Assembly: GCF_002743335.1 (NCBI RefSeq)
Contig: NZ_PDZB01000025.1
Span: 1-36,814 of the forward strand
Length of the DNA stretch: 36,814 bases
DNA from: Sporosarcina sp. P32b
GTDB taxonomy: Bacteria; Bacillota; Bacilli; Bacillales_A; Planococcaceae
Direction: 5' to 3'
The position numbers and the translations under genes were made by a program. Of this stretch, positions 13,789 to 21,936 are shown in pieces (positions within the stretch are counted from its first letter, which is position 1; each line of letters opens with the position of its first letter). The notes under the pieces are model-generated. The model saw nothing but the letters and a program-made list of their open reading frames with translations. It was not told the origin of the DNA and made no database searches.

Positions 13789-15468
13789 ATGGAGTGGGAT
13801 TATGAATATGATGTAATTGTCGTTGGCTCAGGAGCATCGGGGTTTTCGGCCGCGATCACGGGAAAGAAAGAAGGCTTGAAGACGGTCTTGATTGAAAAGG
13901 AAAAAGTATTTGGCGGGGCGTCCGCACTTTCGGGAGGCGGGGTATGGATTCCGAATAACCGGTATTTGGTTAAAGGTGGAGTACAGGACAGTTTCCAGGA
14001 GGCAAAGACGTATTTGGATTCTACGGTCGGTGACAAAACGTCGGATGAGATGAAAGAGACCTATTTGAAGAAAGGCATCGACATGATGGATTATCTCCAT
14101 GAAACGTCCGAGCATATGCGGTTTACGTACGCCAAAGACTACTCAGATTATTATCCTCACTTAGCAGGCGGTAAAGGTGAAGGGCGTTCCATCGAGCCTA
14201 CGGTTTTTAATCTAAACAAGCTCGGCGGTTGGAGAGGGCAGATGAAGGCACCTGCGATGGATACGAAAGGATTTGTCATGACAGGGCAGGATTTCCGTCA
14301 TATTAATATGATTACTCGAACGTGGACAGGAAAGAAGAGAAGCTTGACGCTCGGCTGGCGTTTGGTCAAGCACTTGGTTTTGAGAGCCAATTATTCTGCT
14401 TTGGGTCAAGCGTTGATCGGTAGACTGGCGATGACATACAAAGAGCTTGGCGGCGAGCTTTGGCTAGATAGCCCATTTATCGACTTTATTATCGAAGACG
14501 ATGAAATTAGCGGTATCAAGATTATGAAAGATGGTAAAGAAACACGTGTGAAAGCATCGAAGGGAGTCATTTTTGCATCGGGCGGATTCTCCCAAAAACA
14601 GTCGTTCCGTGAGAAGTATCTTCCGGCACCGACGGATAAAACGTGGACATCCTCTCCGCAAGGGCAAACGGGGGATTTACTGGAGCCCGCTCAGGAGCTT
14701 GGAGCGAAACTCGGCTTCATGGATAAGGTATGGGGCGCGCCATCGATCATTGATCATACAGGTAAGCCATTCTTCTTAGTGGCGGACCGCGCCATTCCGT
14801 CTATGATTATTACAGACCAAGATGGCAATCGCTATATTAATGAGCCAACGCCCTACCATGAATTTGTGGACACTATGTATGCGCACAATGAAAAGTCAGG
14901 TGGAAAGGCCATTCATTCGTGGATCATTCTAGACCATAAAGCGAAGAAACGTCATCTCTTCGCGGGCTTGTTCCCAGGACAAGATTTCCCTAAAGAATAC
15001 TATGAACATCATGTGGTTCTAAAAAGTGAAACGATTGCAGGATTGGAAGAGCAATTGGCGATGCCACAAGGGAATCTGGTGAAGACCGTGGAGCGGTTCA
15101 ATGGATTTGCGGAGACGGGAGAGGATTTGGATTTCCATCGTGGCGAAACGAAGCATGATCAGTACTACGGCGATCCCACATTGAAAAACCCGAACCTCGA
15201 TGCGATCGACAAAGGACCTTTCTATGCATTGAAGATCTATCCGGGGGATATTGGAACGAAAGGCGGAGTCGTCATCGACACACATGCCCGTGTACTGAAA
15301 GAGGATGGCACGCCAATTGAAGGACTGTACGCGTGCGGTAATTGCTCGGCTGCCGTCATGGGCGAATCTTATCCGGGGCCTGGCGCAACAATTGGACCCG
15401 GTATGACATTCGGTCATATCGCAGCTCTTCATTGCAAAGAGAAAGCGAAGTCCGGAGTTACACTTTAA
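13789..15468 (+). CDS. FAD-dependent dehydrogenase, 3-ketosteroid delta1-dehydrogenase-like
   Basis: A 559-residue flavoprotein of the fumarate reductase/KstD superfamily. The FAD-binding Rossmann motif VVGSGASGFSAA is near the N-terminus, followed by EK and GGASALSGGGVWIPNN. The C-terminal FAD segment (GTKGGVVIDTHARVL, then GLYACGNCSAAVMG and YPGPGATIGPGMTFGHIAA) is close to the KstD family pattern. These enzymes take hydride from a C-C bond next to a ketone. AAAAAGGGGG 8 nt before the ATG at 13789 decides the start over an in-frame ATG at 13750. The AtoE-type transporter follows in the same direction. Steroid activity is not proven: related proteins act on other cyclic ketones or carboxylates. 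Confidence 0.85.
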   Translation: MEWDYEYDVIVVGSGASGFSAAITGKKEGLKTVLIEKEKVFGGASALSGGGVWIPNNRYLVKGGVQDSFQEAKTYLDSTVGDKTSDEMKETYLKKGIDMMDYLHETSEHMRFTYAKDYSDYYPHLAGGKGEGRSIEPTVFNLNKLGGWRGQMKAPAMDTKGFVMTGQDFRHINMITRTWTGKKRSLTLGWRLVKHLVLRANYSALGQALIGRLAMTYKELGGELWLDSPFIDFIIEDDEISGIKIMKDGKETRVKASKGVIFASGGFSQKQSFREKYLPAPTDKTWTSSPQGQTGDLLEPAQELGAKLGFMDKVWGAPSIIDHTGKPFFLVADRAIPSMIITDQDGNRYINEPTPYHEFVDTMYAHNEKSGGKAIHSWIILDHKAKKRHLFAGLFPGQDFPKEYYEHHVVLKSETIAGLEEQLAMPQGNLVKTVERFNGFAETGEDLDFHRGETKHDQYYGDPTLKNPNLDAIDKGPFYALKIYPGDIGTKGGVVIDTHARVLKEDGTPIEGLYACGNCSAAVMGESYPGPGATIGPGMTFGHIAALHCKEKAKSGVTL

Positions 15469-15490
15469 GGTGTCAAAGGGGGGCTGAATA

Positions 15491-15525
15491 CGTTCATTCA
15501 TCAGATTTTATCTGATGAATGAACG
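15491..15525. repeat. Perfect 16-bp inverted repeat between the flavoprotein and transporter genes
   Basis: CGTTCATTCATCAGAT (15491-15506) is followed by TTT and its exact complement (15510-15525). It lies 32 bp before the transporter start codon. No T-run follows, so it is not a standard terminator. It could be a repressor site or an mRNA processing/stabilising hairpin that sets different levels for the two genes. Confidence 0.75.
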
Positions 15526-15557
15526 GAATGGTCTACATCTTGAAACGGGGGGATACT

Positions 15558-16871
15558 ATGAAACTTTTAACTAAATGGTCCAACACGTTAATGGAGAGGT
15601 ATTTGCCAGACCCGTATATTTTCGTTGCTCTATTAACATTGGTTGTATTCGCGCTCGGCCTTGGATTCACCGATTCGGGTCCACTCGACATGGTCGTGCA
15701 TTGGGGAGATGGCTTCTGGGGGCTTTTATCCTTTACGATGCAAATGGTCATCGTGCTAGTCGCAGGTTATGTTTTGGCGATTAGCCCAGTGTTCAAAAAG
15801 TTACTTAGCGCGCTTGCTGGTATCGCAAAATCGCCTGGTTCCGCAATTATACTCGTTTCTGTTGTCGCACTGATCGCTTGTTGGATTAACTGGGGATTCG
15901 GTCTGGTCATAGGTGCTCTTTTTGCGAAGGAAATTGCAAAGAAAGTACCGAATGTTGACTACCGTCTGTTAATTGCGAGTGCTTATTCCGGTATGATTAT
16001 TTGGCATGGAGGTCTTGGTGGTTCCATTCCATTATCGATTGCAACTGAAGATCATCCGTTCGCTGACATTATGGGTGTCGTTCATACATCAGAAACAATC
16101 TTCTCAACGTACAACATGATTATTGTCGTGGCGTTACTCCTGATCATTCCCATTTTGAATCGTTTTATGATGCCTAAGCCAGAAGATACCGTTACGGTGG
16201 ATCCGAAGCTTTTAGAAGAACATATCGAAGTGGAGAAAGATACAGATCACACACCAGCGAGCAAGCTTGAAAACAGTGTGATTATTTCCATGCTGATTGG
16301 CGCACTTGGTCTCATTTATCTCATTCAGCATTTCATTACCAAAGGATTCGATTTAAACTTAAACATTGTGAATTTTATTTTCCTCATTCTTGGTGTGATT
16401 TTCCATGGTACGCCGAAACGTTTTCTTGCTGCGGTTACGACTGCGGTTAAAACAGCTGGGGGTATCATCATTCAATTTCCGTTCTATGCAGGGATTATGG
16501 GCATGATGGTTGCTTCAGGATTAGCTGGTGTCATGTCCGAATGGTTTGTTTCTATTTCGACGGAAAGTACGTTTCCCTTGTTCACTTTCTTTGCGGCTGG
16601 CCTTGTAAACTTTTTCGTACCGTCTGGTGGCGGGCAATGGGCAGTGCAAGCTCCTATCATGTTGGATGCCGCGCAAACACTCGGCGTCAGCTATTCGAAG
16701 ACGGCTATGGCGATTGCATGGGGCGACGCATGGACGAATATGATCCAGCCGTTCTGGGCATTGCCGGCACTTGCGATCGCAGGACTACGTGCCAAGGATA
16801 TTATGGGCTTCTGTATTTTCGTACTTATAGTGAGTGGGATTATTATCAGTATCGGTTTATATTTCTTCTAA
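15558..16871 (+). CDS. atoE: Short-chain fatty acid transporter, AtoE family
   Basis: A 437-residue membrane transporter with about eleven predicted helices, in the AtoE/short-chain fatty acid transporter family. It shows typical blocks: the N-terminal YLPDPYIFVALLTLVVFALG, then NWGFGLVIGALFAKEIAK, WHGGLGGSIPLSIA, and the C-terminal FFVPSGGGQWAVQAP and WGDAWTNMIQPFWALPAL. It probably imports acetoacetate, butyrate or related short acids. The start at 15558 follows GGGGGG 5 nt upstream; an in-frame ATG at 15519 lies inside the inverted repeat and lacks a site. It is likely co-transcribed with the upstream flavoprotein gene and is closed by the terminator at 16883-16911. Confidence 0.92.
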   Translation: MKLLTKWSNTLMERYLPDPYIFVALLTLVVFALGLGFTDSGPLDMVVHWGDGFWGLLSFTMQMVIVLVAGYVLAISPVFKKLLSALAGIAKSPGSAIILVSVVALIACWINWGFGLVIGALFAKEIAKKVPNVDYRLLIASAYSGMIIWHGGLGGSIPLSIATEDHPFADIMGVVHTSETIFSTYNMIIVVALLLIIPILNRFMMPKPEDTVTVDPKLLEEHIEVEKDTDHTPASKLENSVIISMLIGALGLIYLIQHFITKGFDLNLNIVNFIFLILGVIFHGTPKRFLAAVTTAVKTAGGIIIQFPFYAGIMGMMVASGLAGVMSEWFVSISTESTFPLFTFFAAGLVNFFVPSGGGQWAVQAPIMLDAAQTLGVSYSKTAMAIAWGDAWTNMIQPFWALPALAIAGLRAKDIMGFCIFVLIVSGIIISIGLYFF

Positions 16872-16882
16872 ATGAATGTGAA

Positions 16883-16911
16883 ACGACTGAGATCATTCTC
16901 GGTCGTTTTTT
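16883..16911 (+). terminator. Terminator after the AtoE-type gene
   Basis: ACGACTGAGA / TCTCGGTCGT stem with a TCAT loop, followed by T's. Confidence 0.9.
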
Positions 16912-16949
16912 GTCGTAACGGAATGTTTCCTATTTCATTAGGCAATCGG

Positions 16950-16982
16950 TATACTAGAAAAGACGGGACGAATATACGTTCT
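16950..16982 (+). promoter_or_regulatory. Candidate promoter -10 with a LexA-box-like site
   Basis: TATACT at 16950-16955 is a good -10. Just downstream, CGAATATACGTTCT (16969-16982) matches the Bacillus LexA box CGAACRNRYGTTYC at 12 of 14 positions. Its place over or just after the transcription start fits repression of the YdjM-like gene at 17022. Confidence 0.5.
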
Positions 16983-17021
16983 TGATTCGACCGTACACTA
17001 TACAGCTAGAGAGGTTTACAT

Positions 17022-17663
17022 ATGAAAGGCACTTCACATCTATTTATCGGTACAGTAGTCGGTGCTGTTGCGGGGTACGCTGTGCAACCGGATATTCAGA
17101 CTGCATTGATTGGTGCGGCAGTCGGCGGAATATCCGGCGTTGTTCCGGATCTCGACACGAACGGGCTTGCGAGCAATAGCATTACACTTAGTAAGAAAGT
17201 AAGTAAATGGCTGATGGAGACCGCCGGCATCGTGATATTACTGACTCTCATCTATCAAGTATTTATAGAAGGACTGAGTCAAGATATTTATGTATATGGC
17301 GGTATCGGACTTCTACTGCTTATTGTGTCGCGTATCATCACACAACGACGAATGCTCACTATTACAGGTATTCTTGTCATGCTTCTCGGCTTTGTCCTTG
17401 ACCAGTCGCCAGGTATTTTACTCGCTGGCAGTTATATAATTATAGCGTCATTCTTGCCGCATAGGTCCTATACACATTCGATTATCGGTATTGTGTTCTA
17501 TGCATATATTTTGAAGCATTTGTATGCCCAGTGGCCGATTGACGGTTTGGTTGCTGCGGGGCTTGCTGGGTATATTAGTCATTTGCTTGCGGATATGAAG
17601 GTTCTTCCTGTTAATCGGCGAGGGGTAAAGTGGTTTTTGCCTTTGTGGGGTCGGGAGTTTTAG
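17022..17663 (+). CDS. YdjM-like membrane-bound metal-dependent hydrolase (DUF457)
   Basis: A 213-residue membrane protein with four or five helices, of the DUF457/YdjM type. Candidate metal ligands sit at membrane boundaries in the family pattern: H6 in GTSHLFIG, D43/D45 in VPDLD, H147 and H152 in LPHRSYTHS, and H187 with D191 in SHLLADMK. The reaction is unknown; the family is predicted to hydrolyse a membrane-associated substrate. The ATG follows GAGAGG. In E. coli ydjM belongs to the SOS regulon, and a LexA-like site lies in front of this gene too, so DNA-damage induction is a reasonable inference. Nothing else is in the operon. Confidence 0.85.
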   Translation: MKGTSHLFIGTVVGAVAGYAVQPDIQTALIGAAVGGISGVVPDLDTNGLASNSITLSKKVSKWLMETAGIVILLTLIYQVFIEGLSQDIYVYGGIGLLLLIVSRIITQRRMLTITGILVMLLGFVLDQSPGILLAGSYIIIASFLPHRSYTHSIIGIVFYAYILKHLYAQWPIDGLVAAGLAGYISHLLADMKVLPVNRRGVKWFLPLWGREF

Positions 17664-17681
17664 GGTGGCACGGTTTGATTA

Positions 17682-17738
17682 GGTACCAGGTCCCCACACA
17701 ATTCGAGAACAATTCAGAATTGTGTGGGGTTTTGGCAC
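17682..17738 (+). repeat. Interspersed palindrome, copy 9 (short)
   Basis: The left arm is intact (GGTACCAGGTCCCCACACAA) and the right arm slightly shortened and altered (AATTGTGTGGGGTTTTGGCAC). It ends six bases before the stop codon of the leftward MFS gene. Confidence 0.9.
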
Positions 17739-17743
17739 TTATA

Positions 17744-18943
17744 TTATATAACTCGATTTCTACCAGCACCCAAACCGACAATCAGGTTTAATACTGTGAC
17801 AAATAATAATATGGATAAGGAAAATGTCCAAGTACCTGTCCTGTCAACAAGTGATCCTACTAAAATGGGCCCTATCGCAGCAAGGGCATATCCGATTGCT
17901 TGTGCCATTCCCGATAACTTTGCTGCTTGCATTGCGGTCGATGTACGCATAGCTAGAAAGGCTAAAGAAAGTGGGAATAATCCACCATAGGCAACACCTA
18001 TTAATCCAACACTCCAAATCATAACATCGTAACTCTCACCACTTAAAAGACCGATATACCCAATGAATGCCAACGAACATAAAAATAAAATAATTCCTCG
18101 TTGTGATGTAAATTTGCCGGCAATGATTGGAATGATTAGACTGGCAGGTAGTCCGATCAATTGATTGAATGACAGCATCCAACCAGCAGACTCACTCGTG
18201 ACTCCGTAATCAATTAAAATTTCCGGCAGCCACGTCATAAGCGCATTATATGAAAAGGCCTGTAACCCAAGAAAAATGGCTACTTGCCAAGCAAGCGGCG
18301 AGCGCCACATTTTACTATCATCAGCCTTCACATAATACATTTTTACTTCGTCAGCAGACCTTCGCTGTTTAACGAAATAAACCCAAATCGCAATGCCCGC
18401 AAGCGCAGGTACTATCCAGATACCTAAGGCAAATTCCCACCCTAATCCAGCACCGATAGCTAACGGAATACTAACGCCTGAAGCTAAAGCCGCAAATAAA
18501 CTCATCGTCGTCGTGTACATACTAGTCATCAATGGTACTTGATTCGGAAACCGTTCTTTAATAATACCGGGGAGTAACACATTTGAAATAGCAATTCCTA
18601 CACCGATTAAAATCGTGCCAATAAAAAGTAATGGGATGAATGGAATGGACCTTACGATGATTCCAAAAGAGAGAATACACATCCCCGCAATAAGTGTCGT
18701 TTCATTGGTGAATTTAGTACTGATCTTGGGAACAATGGGGGACATGACCGCAAAGGCAATTAACGGTAAGCTCGTTAAAATACCTATGCTTCCATTAGAT
18801 AAAGACAGACTTTCGCGTAGTAGACCGATAATAGGCCCAACAGAAGTGATGGCCGCACGTAAATTACCTGCAACGAGTAGGACCGCGGAAATTAGAAGAA
18901 CTTGATTGTAACTTTTTAACTGACCAAATTTATATCTATTCAT
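17744..18943 (-). CDS. MFS transporter, CynX/NimT family
   Basis: A 399-residue major facilitator protein with twelve predicted helices. The opening segment AGNLRAAITSVGPIIGLLRE is characteristic of the CynX/YeaN cyanate and 2-nitroimidazole transporter subfamily. A second half with NALMTWLPEILIDYGV agrees with it. Probably an exporter of a small organic or anionic compound; the substrate cannot be read from sequence. AGGAG lies upstream of the ATG at 18943. It stands alone. The upstream gap (18944-19134) has a hairpin near 18997-19022 and no gene. Confidence 0.88.
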   Translation of the reverse strand: MNRYKFGQLKSYNQVLLISAVLLVAGNLRAAITSVGPIIGLLRESLSLSNGSIGILTSLPLIAFAVMSPIVPKISTKFTNETTLIAGMCILSFGIIVRSIPFIPLLFIGTILIGVGIAISNVLLPGIIKERFPNQVPLMTSMYTTTMSLFAALASGVSIPLAIGAGLGWEFALGIWIVPALAGIAIWVYFVKQRRSADEVKMYYVKADDSKMWRSPLAWQVAIFLGLQAFSYNALMTWLPEILIDYGVTSESAGWMLSFNQLIGLPASLIIPIIAGKFTSQRGIILFLCSLAFIGYIGLLSGESYDVMIWSVGLIGVAYGGLFPLSLAFLAMRTSTAMQAAKLSGMAQAIGYALAAIGPILVGSLVDRTGTWTFSLSILLFVTVLNLIVGLGAGRNRVI

Positions 18944-19134
18944 GAACTCAACTCCTATTTAGACTATGGGAATGTACACTGCCGTTAAATGAAGGGCAGG
19001 ATCCTTTTAGTCGAAAAGGGATCTCAAAACAAATCGTGAGAAATTCAAGGGTATTTGATTAAGTAAAAGCTGCTTACTACGTATTGGCCAGATTCTCTCA
19101 CGGCTTTTGATTAGCTAAAGCATCTACTTGATTA

Positions 19135-19350
19135 TTACTTTTCTTTGTCTTGTAGTTGCACGATTGCTAAGCAAGCGACACCAATGGACAGTAGTGTAAT
19201 GGCGGTTTCTACAGATACATCACCTAAAATACTTAAAACAAGTGTACTGACACCCATCGCTAATGCAACTGCTTTGAAAATAAGTTTGATGTTTTTTATT
19301 TGAATTAGCTCCAATTCAGGCCTGTAACGGCATTTTATTATAAAGCGCAC
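19135..19350 (-). CDS. Small membrane protein (up to 71 aa), start uncertain
   Basis: The C-terminal 50 residues contain two predicted membrane helices (FKAVALAMGVSTLVLSIL and TAITLLSIGVACLAIVQL) and a charged tail. The first possible start (GTG, 19350) lacks a ribosome binding site. A TTG at 19314, just after AGG, would give a 59-residue protein. It begins shortly after the 58-aa membrane protein gene and reads the same way, so the two probably form one transcript. No family recognised. Confidence 0.55.
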   Translation of the reverse strand: MRFIIKCRYRPELELIQIKNIKLIFKAVALAMGVSTLVLSILGDVSVETAITLLSIGVACLAIVQLQDKEK

Positions 19351-19367
19351 CCAACGATAAAATAAAC

Positions 19368-19544
19368 CTATTGATCTTTATTGCTTTTGTCGAACTTTGT
19401 GGAAAACGTAGTCATCCACACTATAAAAACAGGTAGTAAACTCCATAAAAAGAAACCCCAGTGCTGTGTTAGTACGGATAATACGAAGAAGAAAGCAAGT
19501 GCGACAATTGAAATATATACACTACGTTTCTGATAGGTATTCAT
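19368..19544 (-). CDS. Very small membrane protein (58 aa)
   Basis: The frame runs from ATG at 19544 to TAG at 19368-19370. It encodes a two-helix protein starting MNTYQKRSVYISIVALAFFF and ending with a charged tail (TKFDKSNKDQ). AAAAGGAGCG lies upstream of the ATG at a normal distance, which makes a real gene likely. It lies between the ICMT-like gene (upstream) and the small membrane protein at 19135, all on the minus strand, suggesting a three-gene unit. Unknown function. Confidence 0.7.
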   Translation of the reverse strand: MNTYQKRSVYISIVALAFFFVLSVLTQHWGFFLWSLLPVFIVWMTTFSTKFDKSNKDQ

Positions 19545-19576
19545 TTGGCACGCTCCTTTTCGTGATCTGGTAGTTG

Positions 19577-20140
19577 TTATATGTATCGACGAACATTTTG
19601 GCAGTACTGTACGTACTCTTCCCCATAAATTTTTACTAACGATTGTTCTTCGAGTCGTACTTGTCGATTAAATAACCAAAAAGCTGAAATCAAATATACT
19701 AATAGAATCCAATTGGGATAAATGAGGAATTCACCACATAAGACCATCCCAAAAGCAGTATATATCGGATTTCGACTGATGGAAAAAGCGCCAGTAGTAC
19801 TCAATGTGCCTGGGTTCTCTTCATCAATGCCAACTCTAAAGCTTTTCCCAAATGAAATTAAGCTGTAAAGGAATAGCGAAAGCCCACCAAAGCAAAAGAC
19901 CACACCAATCCAGCCCACAACTCCATTAGTAAATAGCTCTGTTCCTACCCTTGGTAAATGAAAGGCGTTTGAAAAGATTATATATAACAACAGCAACGCA
20001 AAGGGCGGTATGATGTAATCTTTTTTGTCCATGTGTCCAAATTTAAATACCTTAATGCCACATTTCTTTAATTGAATCGACCGCATGATTACGAATATGA
20101 TTAATAGGGTAATCGTTGTAACCGCAATATATTCTTGCAT
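19577..20140 (-). CDS. Isoprenylcysteine carboxyl methyltransferase-like membrane protein
   Basis: A 187-residue membrane protein with about five helices. The C-terminal half shows the ICMT/PEMT-type methyltransferase pattern: SISRNPIYTAF, then a helical hairpin, then RLEEQSLVKIYGEEYVQYCQNVRRYI. These residues bind S-adenosylmethionine in the family. Bacterial members methylate unknown lipids or small molecules. The ATG at 20140 follows AGAGGGGG. It is upstream of two tiny membrane protein genes reading the same way. Confidence 0.85.
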   Translation of the reverse strand: MQEYIAVTTITLLIIFVIMRSIQLKKCGIKVFKFGHMDKKDYIIPPFALLLLYIIFSNAFHLPRVGTELFTNGVVGWIGVVFCFGGLSLFLYSLISFGKSFRVGIDEENPGTLSTTGAFSISRNPIYTAFGMVLCGEFLIYPNWILLVYLISAFWLFNRQVRLEEQSLVKIYGEEYVQYCQNVRRYI

Positions 20141-20301
20141 CAAGAACCCCCTCTAATTTACTGTTTTTCTATATTCATCTTATCACAAATATCATAGTAA
20201 AATACTGTGTTTATAGACTACTCTGACAATAAGGGCGTCTTACTACAATTGTATTGTGAAGTAGTGGCGTATAGAATCCCAAAGAGAAAACATCTCTTTC
20301 A

Positions 20302-20358
20302 GGTACCAGGTCCCGACACAACTTGAAAAATATTCGGAATTGTTTCGGGACCTGGTGC
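20302..20358 (+). repeat. Interspersed palindrome, copy 10 (short)
   Basis: GGTACCAGGTCCCGACACAA on the left and TTTCGGGACCTGGTGC on the right, with a shortened middle. It lies in the divergent gap 20141-20462 between the ICMT-like gene and the TetR gene, whose promoter occupies the rest. Confidence 0.88.
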
Positions 20359-20383
20359 TTTTAAAAATACCCAAACGTTAAAA

Positions 20384-20420
20384 TCTGACTTGACATTCAA
20401 AGTCAGAAAATTCATAATAT
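20384..20420 (+). promoter_or_regulatory. TetR-gene promoter with overlapping operator
   Basis: TCTGACTT-8-AAGTCAGA (20384-20407) is a perfect 8+8 inverted repeat. It contains the -35 box TTGACA (20390-20395); CATAAT (20413-20418) is the -10 with 17-bp spacing. A repressor bound to the dyad would block this promoter, so autoregulation by the TetR protein at 20463 is likely. Confidence 0.75.
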
Positions 20421-20462
20421 GTATAAGTTAGAAACTGGAAGTATGAAGGAAGTGAGAAAGTC

Positions 20463-21047
20463 ATGTCATTACGAGAAAAGAAAGTAGAAAAGAAAAAAGA
20501 AGAGATTCGGAAATCTGCTATGAGTGTTATTGCGGAAAAGGGATATCATGCGACGACGATGGAAGATATTGCAGCGAAGTTACTTATGACTAAGGGTTCT
20601 GTTTACTATTATTTTAAAGATAAAGAATCACTTGTGTATGAGAGTCATAAACTACTTTTGGAACAAAGTATGGAGCAACTTCAAAATGTGTTGGCGGAAG
20701 AACTACCGTCTGTTGCGAAGTTGCGCAAGGCGATGGTCGTCCACATGGAAAATGTCATTACAGAAAGAACGGATTTCTTTATTGGCGTTAAACCGGATCA
20801 AGTGTTTGAAGGTGAGCATTTGCAAGAAATTCTACACCTTAGAAATCAATACAGTGATTGTATGAACAGACTTATTCAACAAGGGATGGAGGACGGAAGT
20901 TTTGTACAAGTAGATATGAAGATTGTGAATTATATAATTCTAGGAGCCATGAATAATGCGGTGATCTGGTATTCTCCGAAAGGTAGTAAAAGTATAGAAG
21001 AATTGGCCAATTCTATTGCAGATTATTTATTAAAGATTCTATTGTAG
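20463..21047 (+). CDS. TetR/AcrR-family transcriptional regulator
   Basis: A 194-residue regulator with the standard TetR helix-turn-helix at about 12-57 ([22 protein letters not shown], then KDKESL) and a helical ligand-binding domain. It heads the acyl-CoA catabolism cluster and is only 40 bp from the HSD10-type gene, so it probably represses these genes and responds to an acyl-CoA, as FadR-type TetR proteins do in Bacillus. A perfect dyad overlaps its own promoter. The effector is inferred. Confidence 0.9.
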   Translation: MSLREKKVEKKKEEIRKSAMSVIAEKGYHATTMEDIAAKLLMTKGSVYYYFKDKESLVYESHKLLLEQSMEQLQNVLAEELPSVAKLRKAMVVHMENVITERTDFFIGVKPDQVFEGEHLQEILHLRNQYSDCMNRLIQQGMEDGSFVQVDMKIVNYIILGAMNNAVIWYSPKGSKSIEELANSIADYLLKILL

Positions 21048-21087
21048 GACTATATATCAAAAGGATAAGAAAGGGAGCGAAGTAAAT

Positions 21088-21858
21088 ATGAACATGGATC
21101 ACGTGTCAGCGGTTATTACAGGGGGCGCTTCGGGACTTGGAGAAGCTACAGCAAGAGAAATTATTGCGGCAGGAGGAAACGTAACGATTTTCGATTTGCA
21201 AGAAGAACGTGGGAACGAATTGGTCAAGGAACTCGGAGATGGTGCCTCATATATCAAGACGGATGTTACTAGCACGGAAAGTGTTCAAGCGGCTTTGAAT
21301 CATGCGGTGAGTACTTTTGGCAAAATCAATGCAGTCGTAAATTGCGCAGGCATTGGTGTGGCGGAGAAAACCTATAGCGGTAGAAAAGGTGCGCATAATC
21401 TGGAAAACTTCAGCAAGGTCATTCAAATTAATTTAATCGGGACGTTTAATACGATTCGTCTCGCTGTTGAGCATATGACAAAAAATGAACCGAATAGTAA
21501 TGGCGAAAAAGGAGTCATTGTGAATACCGCATCGGTTGCGGCGTTTGACGGACAGATTGGTCAAGTGGCGTATGCGGCATCTAAAGGTGGGATCGTCAGT
21601 ATGACATTGCCGCTTGCGAGAGATCTAGCATCTGAAGGAATTCGCGTGATGACGATCGCACCGGGTTTGTTCGAAACACCGATGTTCGCTTCATTGCCAG
21701 AGAAGGCAAAAGAATCTCTTGGCGCAATGGTACCTTTTCCTTCGCGACTAGGCTACCCGGAAGAATACGCACAATTGGTGAAAAGTATTTGCGAAAATAC
21801 AATGCTTAACGGGGAAACAATTCGCTTAGATGGTGCAGTCCGTATGCAGCCAAAGTAA
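21088..21858 (+). CDS. 3-hydroxyacyl-CoA dehydrogenase, type II (HSD10-like SDR)
   Basis: A 256-residue NAD-dependent [13 protein letters not shown] starts at 11, D36 indicates NAD, and S149, Y162 and K166 form the catalytic set. The stretches [32 protein letters not shown] and [15 protein letters not shown] are the hallmark of the HSD10/3-hydroxy-2-methylbutyryl-CoA dehydrogenase group rather than general SDRs. It would oxidise 3-hydroxyacyl-CoA, often 2-methyl-branched, the third step of beta-oxidation. GGGAG precedes the ATG at 21088; a second ATG two codons later is possible. The thiolase for the next step follows. Confidence 0.9.
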   Translation: MNMDHVSAVITGGASGLGEATAREIIAAGGNVTIFDLQEERGNELVKELGDGASYIKTDVTSTESVQAALNHAVSTFGKINAVVNCAGIGVAEKTYSGRKGAHNLENFSKVIQINLIGTFNTIRLAVEHMTKNEPNSNGEKGVIVNTASVAAFDGQIGQVAYAASKGGIVSMTLPLARDLASEGIRVMTIAPGLFETPMFASLPEKAKESLGAMVPFPSRLGYPEEYAQLVKSICENTMLNGETIRLDGAVRMQPK

Positions 21859-21936
21859 GAGTGTGTATAGAGAATGTAAAAATTAACCGACTAAATGTAA
21901 GGGCTTACAAATGTATTTAAGAAAGTGGGATGTAGT

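Noticed and set aside
15491..15525. The 16-bp inverted repeat as a FadR box
   Set aside because: The Bacillus FadR site is TGAATGA...TCATTCA. Here the half-sites face the opposite way (TCATTCA...TGAATGA).
277..20358. The ten palindromes as a CRISPR array
   Set aside because: Copies are kilobases apart with genes between them. There are no regular spacers and no cas genes.
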